A stretch of 64,000 bases of DNA from Diplosphaera chodatii (taxonomy: Eukaryota; Chlorophyta; Trebouxiophyceae; Prasiolales; Stichococcaceae): the NCBI GenBank assembly GCA_032358165.1, contig JAALGY010000012.1, positions 3,286,001-3,350,000 of the forward strand. Direction: 5' to 3'. A program made the translations under genes and the position numbers. Below the pieces are notes generated by a model. The model ran no database searches, was not told the DNA's origin, and worked only from the letters and a program-made list of their open reading frames with translations. This document shows positions 33,194-44,259 of the stretch, one piece after another. The number at the start of each line of letters is the position of its first letter. The first letter of the stretch is position 1.

Positions 33194-36100
33194 ATGGTCA
33201 CCAGCGGCCAGGAGCGGGCGGCGATGAAGCGGCTGGCGTCGGCCAGCGTGGCGAAGAGCACGTCCGAAGCAGATACCACGTGCGTGCTGGAGGTGGCGTG
33301 CATGGTGCCGTCATGATGCATGCATCGTCCGCCGCCAGCGCATCTTGTCTGTACACCCATTCAGACACAGACTGCTTGGAGCGGCTGCCCGCCAATCGGC
33401 TGTGCTGTGCGACCATGCGGTATCATGCCTCGGGACTGCAAGGGCACAGTCCCCGTCCCGCTGCTGCAGGCGGCTCAATGCGACGATCGGCGGCCAGAAG
33501 AGGTGCGGCATGTCTCAGATGCTGCGGGCGGCGGGCAGGGCGGCGGCGGAGGGGGCGGACGCCGCCCTGGAGCAGCTGCAGATCGGGGCCGAGGATATAC
33601 TGCAGGTGTGCCGCAGGACATGCTGCAGATGCGCCGCAACCAGCCGCGACGTCAGCCTGCAACCTCTGTTCTGTCCATCCCCGCGCCGCCATGTGCAGTT
33701 GGCGGATCGCTCAATTCCGGCATCAGCTGTCCCCATGGTGCCGCCTGGCCCCGCCACGGCGGGACAACCATTGATCCCGCATGCATTGAATGTTTAACAC
33801 CTTTTTATTTGGACTAGAACTTCAACCTTGGCTACATATATATATAGAAAATTACCACATTAGGACCGCGGCTGTGTGGGCAGCGGCGCGGCGGAGTGGC
33901 TGCTGGGCGGCGGGGTGATCGCGCTGGGCTGCGTGCTGCGGCGGCCAGAGCTGGGCGTCGCGGCGCCGCCGGAGGCGGCGCGGCGCGTGGCGGCGCTGTG
34001 CAGCACGCTGCTGGCGGCGGCGCGAGATGACTCACTAAACCCTGGCCGCACGATGCACGTGGAGCGCCACCTGCAGCCCGCTGCGCCCGCCTGCCTGCGG
34101 TGAGTGCCAGGGTTATTGGTGGAGGGATCAGAGGCCTGCAGTGCGCAACGCACTCAACTGGTTGTCGCGAGTTGCCATCCCGCGCACTCGCAACCGGCCG
34201 CCAGCTGATGCCTTGTCGAGGTCTGCATTTTGCCAAGCACTGCAGCAGTGTGTCCAGTGGCCATGCCAGCAGCGCACACTTGGGTCCGCGCATTTCTGCG
34301 GGTTTCAAACCCATGTCTGCTGGCGGCACGCTGCCTGCGCACCGATGCTGAAGTGCTGCTAGCGCAGGCTGCTGAACCAGTGGTTCGATGAGCCGGCGCT
34401 GGCGGCGGGCAGGGCGGACGAGCTGCTGGCGCTGGCCAGCGTGACCGCTGAGCTGGCGGATGTGGCGACTGCCACCCACGAGGGCGAGGGGCTGCCAGGC
34501 ACGCCACTGACCCCTCAAGCCTAGCAATATCATAAAAACTGTAGTTACTGTATAAATAAGTTTTTCATTTCGAACACCATGTAATAATATAGATTCAATT
34601 TTGTTGTAGTATAACCTTGAACTTCGATGTGAATGCTTGTTGCCAGATAGCATCTTCGTAACGATGCTCCCGTATTCAGGGAGACTCCGAGAGCTGTGCC
34701 TGCTCTTCGGTGCTTTCGTTGGCTGTTCCGTCGCGGAACGTTGAGGTGTATTGATCCGAACAGGGGGCCAGGCGCCGCTGCTGCGCTTCGTGGCCGGCTG
34801 CCTGCAGCGGCTGCGGGCCGCCCCAGAAGAGGAGCAGCAGCAGAGCCCCGGGCCGGCACAGCCCGCTGCCGCCGCCGTCACCCTGGCAACCGGCGGAGTG
34901 CTGGCGGCAGCGGCGCCGGATGCTGCACCAAGAACGCACCCTGGAACGATTGTGCCTGAGGCAAACGCCGCCTGGGACACGACCCTGGGTCTAGCAGCCG
35001 TCGTGCTTGCAAGGGTGGCCCTCGCGAACTACTATGCCAGGGCCGGCTGCCGCGGCGGTGGCAGCGGCAACCGCGGCGGCGGCGGCGGCAGTGGCGGCGG
35101 AAGCTGCAATCAGAGCAGCGGCGGCCGTGGCGGCAAGAGGGACGGCAGCAGTGATAGCACCGACACAGCCTTTGCAGCCGGCATGGCGGCTGCGCAGGCG
35201 CTGGTAGAGCACTACCAGCACGCGCGCTGCGAGCACATTAGAGATGATCGGATGGTTGCGCAGGCCATCGCGGCCCCCCTGCAGTACGGCCCAGCCTACC
35301 GCGACCAGCAGCAGCGGCACCTGCTGCACATTGGCACCGCGCTCGACGCTGCCATCGTGAGTTTCACAGCAGCCAATGCCCGGCGTGCAACAGTGAAAGC
35401 AGCGGCGGCACGCGGGCGCAGCAACAGCGGCGGCGGCGGCGGCGGCGGCGACGCAGCTGACTGCAGAGCAAGTCGCGGCGCAGCCGGCAGCGCGCCGGCT
35501 GCTGCCGCAGGGGGTGCGAGCAGGCGGCAAGGGAAGCGGCTGCGGCTCGCGGCCAACATGTATCAGCTGTCCCAGGCGCTGCCATTCGTCGCGCTGACCC
35601 TGGACGAGGGTTTGGACACCGCCCTGTGGCCGTCGCAGCAGCCCTGGAGCGAGGCCGTCGCCTCCTGCCTGCAGCAGCTGGCGCCGGCCGTTGCACGTGC
35701 GGGGGAGTGGCGCTGCAGCACTACAGGGCAGCTGGTGTACGGCACCGCCATGAAGCTGCTGGCGCCCGCTGCCCAGGTCCTGCGCGCAGCCACGGCGTCC
35801 GGCGTGGCGGCCCTGCAGCGACCGCCGCTGCCGGCGCTGCTCGACGCCATCCCGCCGGTCTGCCGCATCAGCCCGGGTGCCTTCGGACTGGGCCGGGCGC
35901 CGTATGCGGAGGTGCGCTTCGGCATCGCGGGCTCAGCGTGCGAAGCGGTCGCCGCGGTGGCCGCCGCGGCTGAGGCCAGCGGCGACGACACCTTCGAGCA
36001 GGCGGCGCTGCGGCCGCCGCCGCCCTGGAGCCCCCAGCTGCTGCGTGCCGCGTGCTCGGCCGTCACCACCCTGCTGCGTGAGTCCTGACTGAACCAGACG

Positions 36101-38263
36101 AACAAAACTGTCATAAACAAGGTTGCCTGTCGTCGCCTCCGCACAGCTTAGCACCCATCCAACATCCCATGGCCCGCCTTCTGGGCAGATGATCTTCGCA
36201 CTTCAGTTCCTACAGTGTGCACCCTCGAAGCAGCATGAATGTCAGCGCACATGTCGCAGGGATGTCGGCTGAGGACCCCGGCTGCGGCGTGTGGCAGCAG
36301 CAGGAAGCAGGGGCTGCGCCCACGGCGCAGGCGGCAGACAAGCGACAGCAACCCTGGCACCTGCTGCAGCGGATGTCGCGGGCGGTGCTGCTGCTGCAGC
36401 GATGCCTGCCGCGGCCTGCTGAGTGGCTGGACGCTGCTGATGTCGCGGCGGGTGAGCTCACAGACAAGGGTTGTGCCACAGGAAATCGTCAGATGCGTAC
36501 AGGTCGTGACGTCTAAGCACGCGGCCTCTTTCCCTAGCTGTCAAACCTGGTGCGTGCTGCAAAGCCTGACCAGGACTGGCCGATGTGTGCGCGTGCAGCC
36601 CTGGTGGCTGCGCTTGCGCCGCCACCGGCGAGAAGCAGCAACCAGCACCAGCACCGGCGGCTGGCGGCGGGGGCGGGCGCGCCAATCGACAGCGCCTGCT
36701 CCGCGCTGGTGCTGCTGTTCCAGGGCAGCGCAGCGGCGCGAGGGGTTGCTTTGTTCACCGGCAGTGGCGGCAGCTGGCCGGAAGTCGCGGCGGCCTTCAG
36801 ACAGGTGCGTCCGGCAGGGCATGCGCCAGAGGGTTTAGGGTTCAGGGTTTGGCAGCGCCCAGCAACACGTCCTTCTGCATGAAGGGCGCGCCAGCATTGC
36901 AATGCTCCTGCCAAAGAGATGGGCGGCGGGTCATCACCAAGTGTGGTGGGCATCCGCACAGAGCGTCATTCTCAAACAGCCGCTAGATATATCTGGTTCC
37001 TGTGACCCTGACAGGCACTTCCGCATGAGGCCCCAGAGACACGACGAGAGATCGAGGCGGTCCTGCAGAGGGTCGACGCAGCGCTGGGCCGGCAGCAGGA
37101 AGCAGCCGACAGTGCGGTGAGTAGCACAGTCGATTTAGAAGCACAGACTGCTGCACCTGTGCCTGCCTAGCCTCAGCCGCTGCCTCGCGAATCTGTCCAG
37201 GGCTTGTGTGCTGCGAGAACTACAGTCCCCATTGTCGAAAGGCATACGACGGTGAGCTGCATTGACGATCTGCAAGTGTCTGCAGCGGGAACCACCACTT
37301 CCGACACAGCCACCCCGCACCAAAGGCAGACGGAAACAGAAGGTGGTGCCCGAACTGCCGCAGCGCACAGCAGACTCTGCGGAGGCAGCCATGCGCGCCC
37401 TGCTGCTGGTGAGCAGCATGACCTCTGTCGCTCAAAAGTGCCTGCTGTACCACTTGTCACTTTGTACCATAGGCTTACGTCAGTCACCTTTCTGCGCAGC
37501 TGGCTAGCTCCTTTCCGTCAAGGGTATGTATTTACTGACATGGCATGCTGTGATGGCGGCTGCAGGAAGAAGAGGAGGCTACCTCCGCAGCGCACAGGAG
37601 GGCAGCGCAGCGGCCACAGCGGAATGGAAAGCAGGCTGCAAAGTCAGCGGCAGCAGCAGTTGAGGCGGGCAGCACTCCTGTGGCAGCATGCAGCGCAGCA
37701 GCTTGCTCGGCGTCTGTGCCGGAGGCTGTGATAGCGGCAGCGGGCGCAGCGGCGGAAGCAGGCGCAGCGGCGGCGGAAGCAGGCGCGGCTGGCCCTGCAG
37801 TGCTGTCCTCGGTCCAGCAGTGGATGAGGTGCCCCATCACACAGGTGCAGGCGTCAGCCACCACCCACAATGCTTTTCACCAGCTGGAACTTGCTTGCAT
37901 ACACAGGGAGGGATAGGGTCACAGCTGTTGATACTACAGCTGAATCCAGGCGATCGGCACTTTATTTCGATACTGTAGCAGTACCGCAAGTTTCACCGCT
38001 GGTTTTCGACGGCAGCTGTGGCTTTGCATGCTTACATGCGGAAAGTTTGTAGCTCTGCACAGATTTCGTGCCGTCCCTGCCAGCAGGAGGTGATGCGGGA
38101 CCCGGTGCTGTGCGAGGCGGATGGGCAGACCTACGAGCGGGCGGCCATCACAGTATGGCTGCAGCAGCACAGCACTTCATTTGTGACGAGGGCGCCGGCG
38201 CAGACATTGAACCTGATACCCAACCACACGCTGCGCACCATCATCCAGGCTGCGGGGCAGTAG
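33194..38263 (+). CDS. U-box E3 ubiquitin ligase paralog U5, exon B split by a GC-AG intron
   Basis: Eleven exons: 33194-33279, 33470-33605, 33864-34099, 34368-34498, 34764-36077, 36260-36451, 36599-36804, 37015-37116, 37286-37408, 37566-37844 and 38087-38263, about 993 residues and open. The ATG at 33194 (MVTSGQERAAMKRL) opens an 86-nt first exon, the same length and phase as in U10. Exon B is interrupted after codons for EGLP by a 265-bp AT-rich intron that needs a GC donor (34499) and an AG acceptor (34763); removing it restores EGLPGGQAPLLRF exactly. Later blocks (ALWPSQQPWSEAVASCLQQL, GVAALQRPPLPALL) are typical. The U-box at about 925-991 reads EVMRDPVLCEADGQTYERA with HSTSFVTRAP. A likely functional E3 ligase if the GC-AG intron is spliced. 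Confidence 0.86.
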
Positions 38264-38933
38264 CGGTCACCGACGATGTAGATCAGCAACTGTGGAGTCG
38301 CTGTACGATATGCAAAGACTGTATGGTTGTGTGCACTTCTCCGTGTACCTGTGGCGCAATCATGGCGGTCATGATGGTTCAAAGAATCAGGGCCGGCCCT
38401 GCGGGATTGCTGACTGGTTCGAGGGTGGGGTAGTAGTACCCAGCAGTAGTACCCCGCATGATAAGATCAGTAGCACAATCAAGTATTTGTGTTGCTGTGA
38501 ATGGCCGTCTGCATGTCCATCTTATAATGAGTGTGCTGCTTCCATGCGGACGACGTGCTGTCGCACACCACCGTGGATTGCACAGAAGTTTGAGCATCCA
38601 TGTGCGCCAGCATTTGGAGTGCATTGCTGCATAGGCGGGCATGGCCAAGCAGTAGGACGCAGAGGAAGCACGGGGCTGGGACAACCAGCACCCACGTTAA
38701 TATGCAGCACAGCAACTGTCATTTGAAGAGCTGAAGGTGTTCGATGCATCGCATATGCATGTCAGTATTGACATGGATGCCAGTGATCAGCCCATCGCAG
38801 ATGGCGCCTGGTTGTTGGCCGGTGGTGCAGGCACTTTGGCAGGTGGCATGCGGCGGCGCTGCTGCGCGGTGACAGCTGCAGCCTTCTGAGGACCACGCTG
38901 TGGCCCGCTGTGGCCAGTCAGCAGGTCAGCGGC
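38264..38933. other. U5-U6 intergenic region
   Basis: About 670 bp. Short ORFs have no recognisable content. It contains the U5 3' end and, presumably, the U6 promoter. Confidence 0.5.
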
Positions 38934-41900
38934 ATGGACAAGACGGGGCTCAGTGCGAAAGATGTGAAGGAGAGGATCGCACGAAATGAGAGGGAATGCG
39001 CTGCGAAGCAAGCCGAGATCAGGTGCTGCGTGCAAAGCGCATGCTGCCCGTCGCACAGCTGCATTCCAATGCAGCATGCAGCTACACCTACTGCAGCTTG
39101 GGTCCCGGAGATTGGGTCCTGCCGTTCAGCTGACATGCATGATGGCATGTTGACGCAGCAAGTACAGTTTGTGCCGCCATGCTGACGCAGGAACAAGCAG
39201 GCGGCTTTCAGCGCGAACGCGATAGACGCCGTGTCGCAGTGTCTGTCAGCGGCCGCCGAAGCGCCGGTGGAGGGCCTCGCGGCGGCGCTGCAGGAGCTGC
39301 AGATCGGGGTCGAAATCATACTGAAGGTGGGCCTCGGCTTTGACCTGGGTGTTGCCAGTGACATGCTGTCCAGACTCGAGCGCATGGCTTTGGCAGCTCG
39401 CATGCAAGCAGTCCTATGACCGCTGCCTGTGCCAAGCGTCAGCCGAACGATTGTGAGACGCCGGTGCATTCGTATTGCTTGGTTCACCCCCCACAGGACG
39501 GCGCATCCGGCGACGAATTCGCTGCTGCGTGGCTGCTGCGCGACGGGGTTGTGCAGCTGGGCTGCGTGCTGCGGCGCCCGGAACTGGGCGCGGCAGCGGC
39601 CCCGGAGGCGGCGCGGCATGTGGCGTGGCTGTGCCACTGGCTGCTGGTGGCGGCGCGCAACGAGGCACAGGAGGCGGCCCAGCTGCACCGCGTCATCGAG
39701 CACCTGCGGCCGGCGGCGCCCGCCTGCCTGCGGGTGCTGAACCTGTGGCTGGACAGCTCAGAGCTGACAGGGGAGCGGGAGGCCAAGGTGCTGGCGCTGG
39801 CCGTCACGACGGCTGAGCTGGCGGAGGCGGCCGTCGGCGGCGGCGGCGGCGGCGGCCTGCCGGGGGGCGCGGCGCTGCTGGCGCGCTTCATGGCCGGCTG
39901 CCGGCGGCGCCTCCAGGCGGCTGCAGTCCCGGAGCGAGCCCTGGGCGCTGGAACATGGCCGGCTGCCGGCGCCGCGAGAGCTCCAGCCGCCGCAGCTCCT
40001 GCGGGCCCCGGGCGGGGCTTGAGCAGCGGCGCCGACGCAGCGGGGCCTGCAGCGACGGCCGCGGCGGGCTGCCCCGGGGCAGCTGCAGGCAAGCCAGCCG
40101 GCTGGGACACAGCCTTGGGCCTCGCCGCCGTGGCATTCGTAGACATGGCGTGCGCAGGGGATTGTCGCACCAGTAGCAGCAGCGGCGGCATCGGCGGTGG
40201 CAGTGCCAGCAGCGGTCATGCCACCAGCGGCAATGCCGGCGACAGCAGCAGCAACAATGTTGTGGCGTTTGCTGCGAGCTTGGCCACGGCGCAGGCGCTG
40301 CTGGACCACTGCCTGCGCTCTCCGGGCAGATGCGTCAGGCACAACCCGGCGTCGGCAGAGGCCATCTCCGCCCCGCTGCGCTTCGGCCCTGAAAGCCTGG
40401 ACCAGCAGCAGCAGCACCTGCTGCGCATCGGCAGTGTGCTTGAGACAGTCACGGCGGACTTTACAGCGGCATCCGGTCGGGCTGCCGCGGCAGACCTTGC
40501 GGCGGCGTCCCCACATGGCAGCGGCCGCGGCGGGGTGTCAGGGTATAGTGCCACAGCCGGCAGCCAGGGCGCCGGCCAGCTGCGACCGTCAGGCCCGCTG
40601 CTGCTCGCGCAGAGGCTGCAGCAGCTCACAGACACGGTGCTCTTCGTTGTGCCGGCCCTCGGCAGGCGCAGCCATGAGGAGCTCGCGGCATGGCCGGCGT
40701 GGCAGCCCTGGAGCGAGGCCATCGCCTCCTGCCTCGAGCTGCTGCCTCCGCTTGGTGCGATATGTATCAGATGGAAACCCCTTTGTCATGTTCGAGACTC
40801 TTGGTATGAACATGCGCCCCACAAATTGTCACATTGGTTGTTGATCAGCAAACAAGATTCACACACCACACCTGAAACCCTCTTCCAATCCACTTCGTTT
40901 CTTTTGCCATGGGGCAGGGGCTGGAGGGTGCATGGCCACGGCGCAGGCGGCGTTTGAGGCCAGGATGAGGCTGCTCAGCGCCGCGCGGCAGGTGCTGCAG
41001 GTGGCCATGCCCCGCGGCGTGGCGGCCCTGCAGCGGCCGCCGCTGCCGGCGCTGCTGGCCGCGATGGCGGCGGCCTGCGCGTTCCGGCCGGCGGCGCTCG
41101 GGCTCGGCCCGCAGCACCTCGCGTCGGTGCGTGCCGACATGGCTTTCACGGCTGGCGAGGCCCTGGCGGCGGTGGTGGCTGCGCTCGCGGCCCCGGCGCC
41201 GCCGCCGGCGCCGCCGCCGCCCAGCCCCCAGCTGCTGCGCGCCGCCTGCCCCGCCATATCTGGCCTCCTGAGTGAGCACCTTCCCAACACAGACCGTCTC
41301 CAGCCGGATGTGCGAACGAGGCACCAACAGCATGCAGATTTCGCAGGTTCTGTGCATTCTGTGCGCCATTCAGTTTGCTCCAGCACGGCTGGAGGCATCT
41401 GTACGATAGCAAAGTCCCTGATCGTGATGTCAGTCATACACAAAGTCAGCACTGCAGAGCCTGTGCGTGACTGGAGCCAGCTTGCATGCAGCGATGGCGC
41501 CCGGCGGCAGCCTGTGGCAGCGCGGCGCAGGGCAGCAGGGGACGCAGGGCGCGGAGGCGGCGCACACGGGTCCCTCACCAGGGGGCCCGCTGAAGTGGCT
41601 GGCGAACCTCACCACGCAGCTGCTGCGGGGCGGCCCGCCAACGGTGGTTGCGGAGCTGCGCGCGTCGTCGACTGCACAGGGTGAGGCGTGGTCCAACCGC
41701 GCATTGCTACTTGGCGCTGCAGCGCCTGGACCCATCCGTGCATCCACAGGCAGCGTGCACCTCCATGGCGGCCGATGCGACGCACTGCATCTCTGCATGC
41801 GCCTGCGCTTGGCAAAGAAAATGCGGGGCCCTTTGCCTGCTGAATGCACGGTGGCAGGTGCGGCTTGGGCAGGCCCACAACAGGTCGTGATGAATCGTGC

Positions 41901-43632
41901 AGCCCTGGGAGCAATAGTGAACTCTGCAGTAAAGTGCTATGTAGTTATAAACCCTGCTCTTGTGCTCGTACAGCCCTGGTGGCTGCGCTGGCGCCGCCGC
42001 ACCCGCCGGCGGGTGGGAACCAGCGGCAGCGGCAGCAGCAGCGGCTGGCGGCAGGAGCTGTGGATACCATTTGGGCGGTCTGCATCGCGCTGCAGGCGCT
42101 GCTGCGCGACAATGCCCATGCGCAGAAGGCCGTGGCCGCCGGCGGCAGCAGCTGGGCAGCGGTTGCAGCCGCCATCAGACAGGTGCATGTCCGTCTGCCC
42201 ACACAACTGACGCGCCCACCCTTGGGGTTTACCACCTGCACGCATGCCACGCGTCTGCTTGGTTTTGCACGCACGAGGTGTTGCCATGGTTGCTGTCGTG
42301 GTTGCTGTCGTGGTCACATCTGCCAGAGGCGCTCCAGCGTCCATTGCCTGGCAGTGCCCCATGAGACTTGTAAACGAACGCCGCCAACCCTACTTCGGCG
42401 TGCGCAGGCACTCCCTCTTGTGGGTGCCGTTGGGCAGTCGCTCATCGAGGTGTCGCTGCGGCATGTTGACTGTGCGCTGGAGCGGCAGCAGGAACCAGCC
42501 AGCGGCGGCGCCGACGCGGTATGCTGCCCGGCTGTCTGTGGACGGTGCACCTGCCTCCATGACAGCATGCTGCAATTGCTGCATCTGCATATGAATCGGC
42601 TGGTTGGGTCATTTTGGCACCATGACTCCATGCTGATTGGCATGGAGTCTACGTCAGGTTCCTATTTGTGCACAGGAGGCAGCAAGAGCGTCGCCAGGCC
42701 GCCGCAGGGGTGGTCAGAAGCAGCAAGCAGCCGGCGCCGTGCCGAGACGCACAACAGAAAGCGCCGACGCAGCCATGCGCGCCCTGCTGCTGGTGAGCTG
42801 TGCCCCCCTTGCAGGTCTAGGTCTGTACGCACTGCTGCATGCTGGTGCTGGTCTGCGTTGCAGCCTGGGAATCGGGGTTGAGACAACGGTCTGCAGCATT
42901 GTGGCAGCTGTCATTCCAGCTGTAGCTTGTAGTGTGTTCGAGGGCATTGGCCAGACATGCAAGTGCTGATGGCGGCTGCAGGAAGAGGAGGAGGCAGCGG
43001 CCATCGCCAGGCGCAAGGCATCACCGAAAAAGCCGAAGGGGAAGCCTTCCGCCGCCGTAGCCAGCTCGAGCGCCGCGCCTGCCAATGGTGGCAGCGGCGG
43101 ACCAGCGACGTCTCCGAGTGCAGCCGCTGAAGCGGGCGCGGCAGCGGCAGCAGGGGCGGCGGCGGAAGCGGAGGTGGCTGGGCCAACGCCCTCGCAATCT
43201 ACCCAGCAGTGGATGCTGTGTCCCATCACCCAGGTGCAGCCATATGTGCTCAGCTGGCACACACCATGCGCTTCCAGCCGCACATCACTGTTGCAGGCTT
43301 GGCAGCAACAAAAGCTCTTGCTGTGAGTGGGTGCGGCTGCTTGCATGCCCATACAGGGGCAGGGACAAAACTGTCGAGGAGCATACTGCGTGAACTCAGT
43401 ATTGCACCTTGACGATCGATTGGCCGACCCAAATCAGTATCAGCCTGCTGCACAGGAGGTGATGCGGGACCCGGTGCTGTGTGAGGCGGACGGGCAGACC
43501 TACGAACGGGCCGCCATCACCGCCTGGCTGCAGCAGCACGGCACATCGTTCGTCAGCAAGGCGCCGGCGCAGTCGCAAAATTTGATACCAAATCACATGC
43601 TGCGCAGCATCATTCAGGCTGCCGGGCCATGA
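38934..43632 (+). CDS. U-box E3 ubiquitin ligase paralog U6, exons A and B fused, extra intron in B
   Basis: Exons: 38934-39022, 39191-39326, 39497-40754, 40918-41271, 41492-41680, 41974-42182, 42408-42518, 42676-42792, 42982-43233 and 43456-43632, about 963 residues, all in phase. The ATG at 38934 (MDKTGLSAKDVKERIARNE) starts a charged, probably coiled-coil leader. The A-B intron found in all other copies is absent: APACLR runs straight into VLNLWLDSS. A 163-bp GT-AG intron at 40755-40917, seen in no sibling, splits exon B after LPPLG. The U-box at about 895-961 reads EVMRDPVLCEADGQTYERA and NHMLRSIIQA. No broken frame was seen. It lies tail to tail with U7. Confidence 0.87.
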
Positions 43633-43698
43633 CGGATGCGATACGACGGCAACATTGGACTGGTATTTGCTATGTTTTCCCGGAGTGCTGAAGACTAC

Positions 43699-43703
43699 TG
43701 TAA
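43699..43703 (+). promoter_or_regulatory. TGTAA polyadenylation signal of U6
   Basis: TGTAA begins 67 nt after the U6 stop codon, the same distance as in U1. Confidence 0.6.
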
Positions 43704-44180
43704 CATAGGCATGCACATCACACCACACAGTTGCATGCCAGTCATGCCTGTAGGAGCACCAGCAGCTAGGCACTTACCCTCAACTCAGGGAGCACTCAAT
43801 ACTTGTGAGGGGTGTGCATTTTGGGCCAATTGGCAACGATCTGGTTTGATATTTTATAGCGATGTGCTGAACCTGCAGCTGCAGCCCAGATGATGATTAG
43901 ATCAGTGTCTGTTGGTGCCTACCATATCTTTCGTATAGGCTTGCCGGTGGATCATCGTCGTATCTCATGATACAAATCCTGCCAGACTGCACATCACAGT
44001 TGTTTTCGGCTGCTGATTCAGCTTGTACACAGCACACTGTCTGTGTGGCACAGCGGACTCGGAACGACAGCTCGAGCAGTCCTACTATTGCTGCCTGAAG
44101 AGCCGATCAGAATGCAGCAACAGCCTCCATCTCACGCACTATGACGCCGCTGAACCACAAGCATGCTCTACGTAGTGCAT

Positions 44181-44185
44181 TTACA
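44181..44185 (-). promoter_or_regulatory. TGTAA polyadenylation signal of U7
   Basis: TTACA on the plus strand is TGTAA on the coding strand, about 75 nt beyond the U7 stop codon. Confidence 0.55.
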
Positions 44186-44259
44186 CTACACAACTACAGT
44201 GCAATTTTTGATAACCTGAGACTACAGTGAAGCAGACCTCTCAGTGAGTCCGGCCACAG

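Larger units (their letters stand above)
43633..44259. other. U6-U7 tail-to-tail intergenic region
   Basis: About 630 bp between two stop codons, with a TGTAA signal for each gene near its own end. No gene was seen. Confidence 0.55.

Noticed and set aside
33832..34980. 382-codon minus-strand ORF
   Set aside because: It lies opposite U5 exons A and B and covers their introns. The plus strand has conserved splice sites and family motifs; the minus frame has only low-complexity sequence.
39416..40957. A gene starting at 39416
   Set aside because: The upstream part is intron. Exon A begins after the acceptor at 39496 and is spliced to exon 0 and a first exon at 38934.
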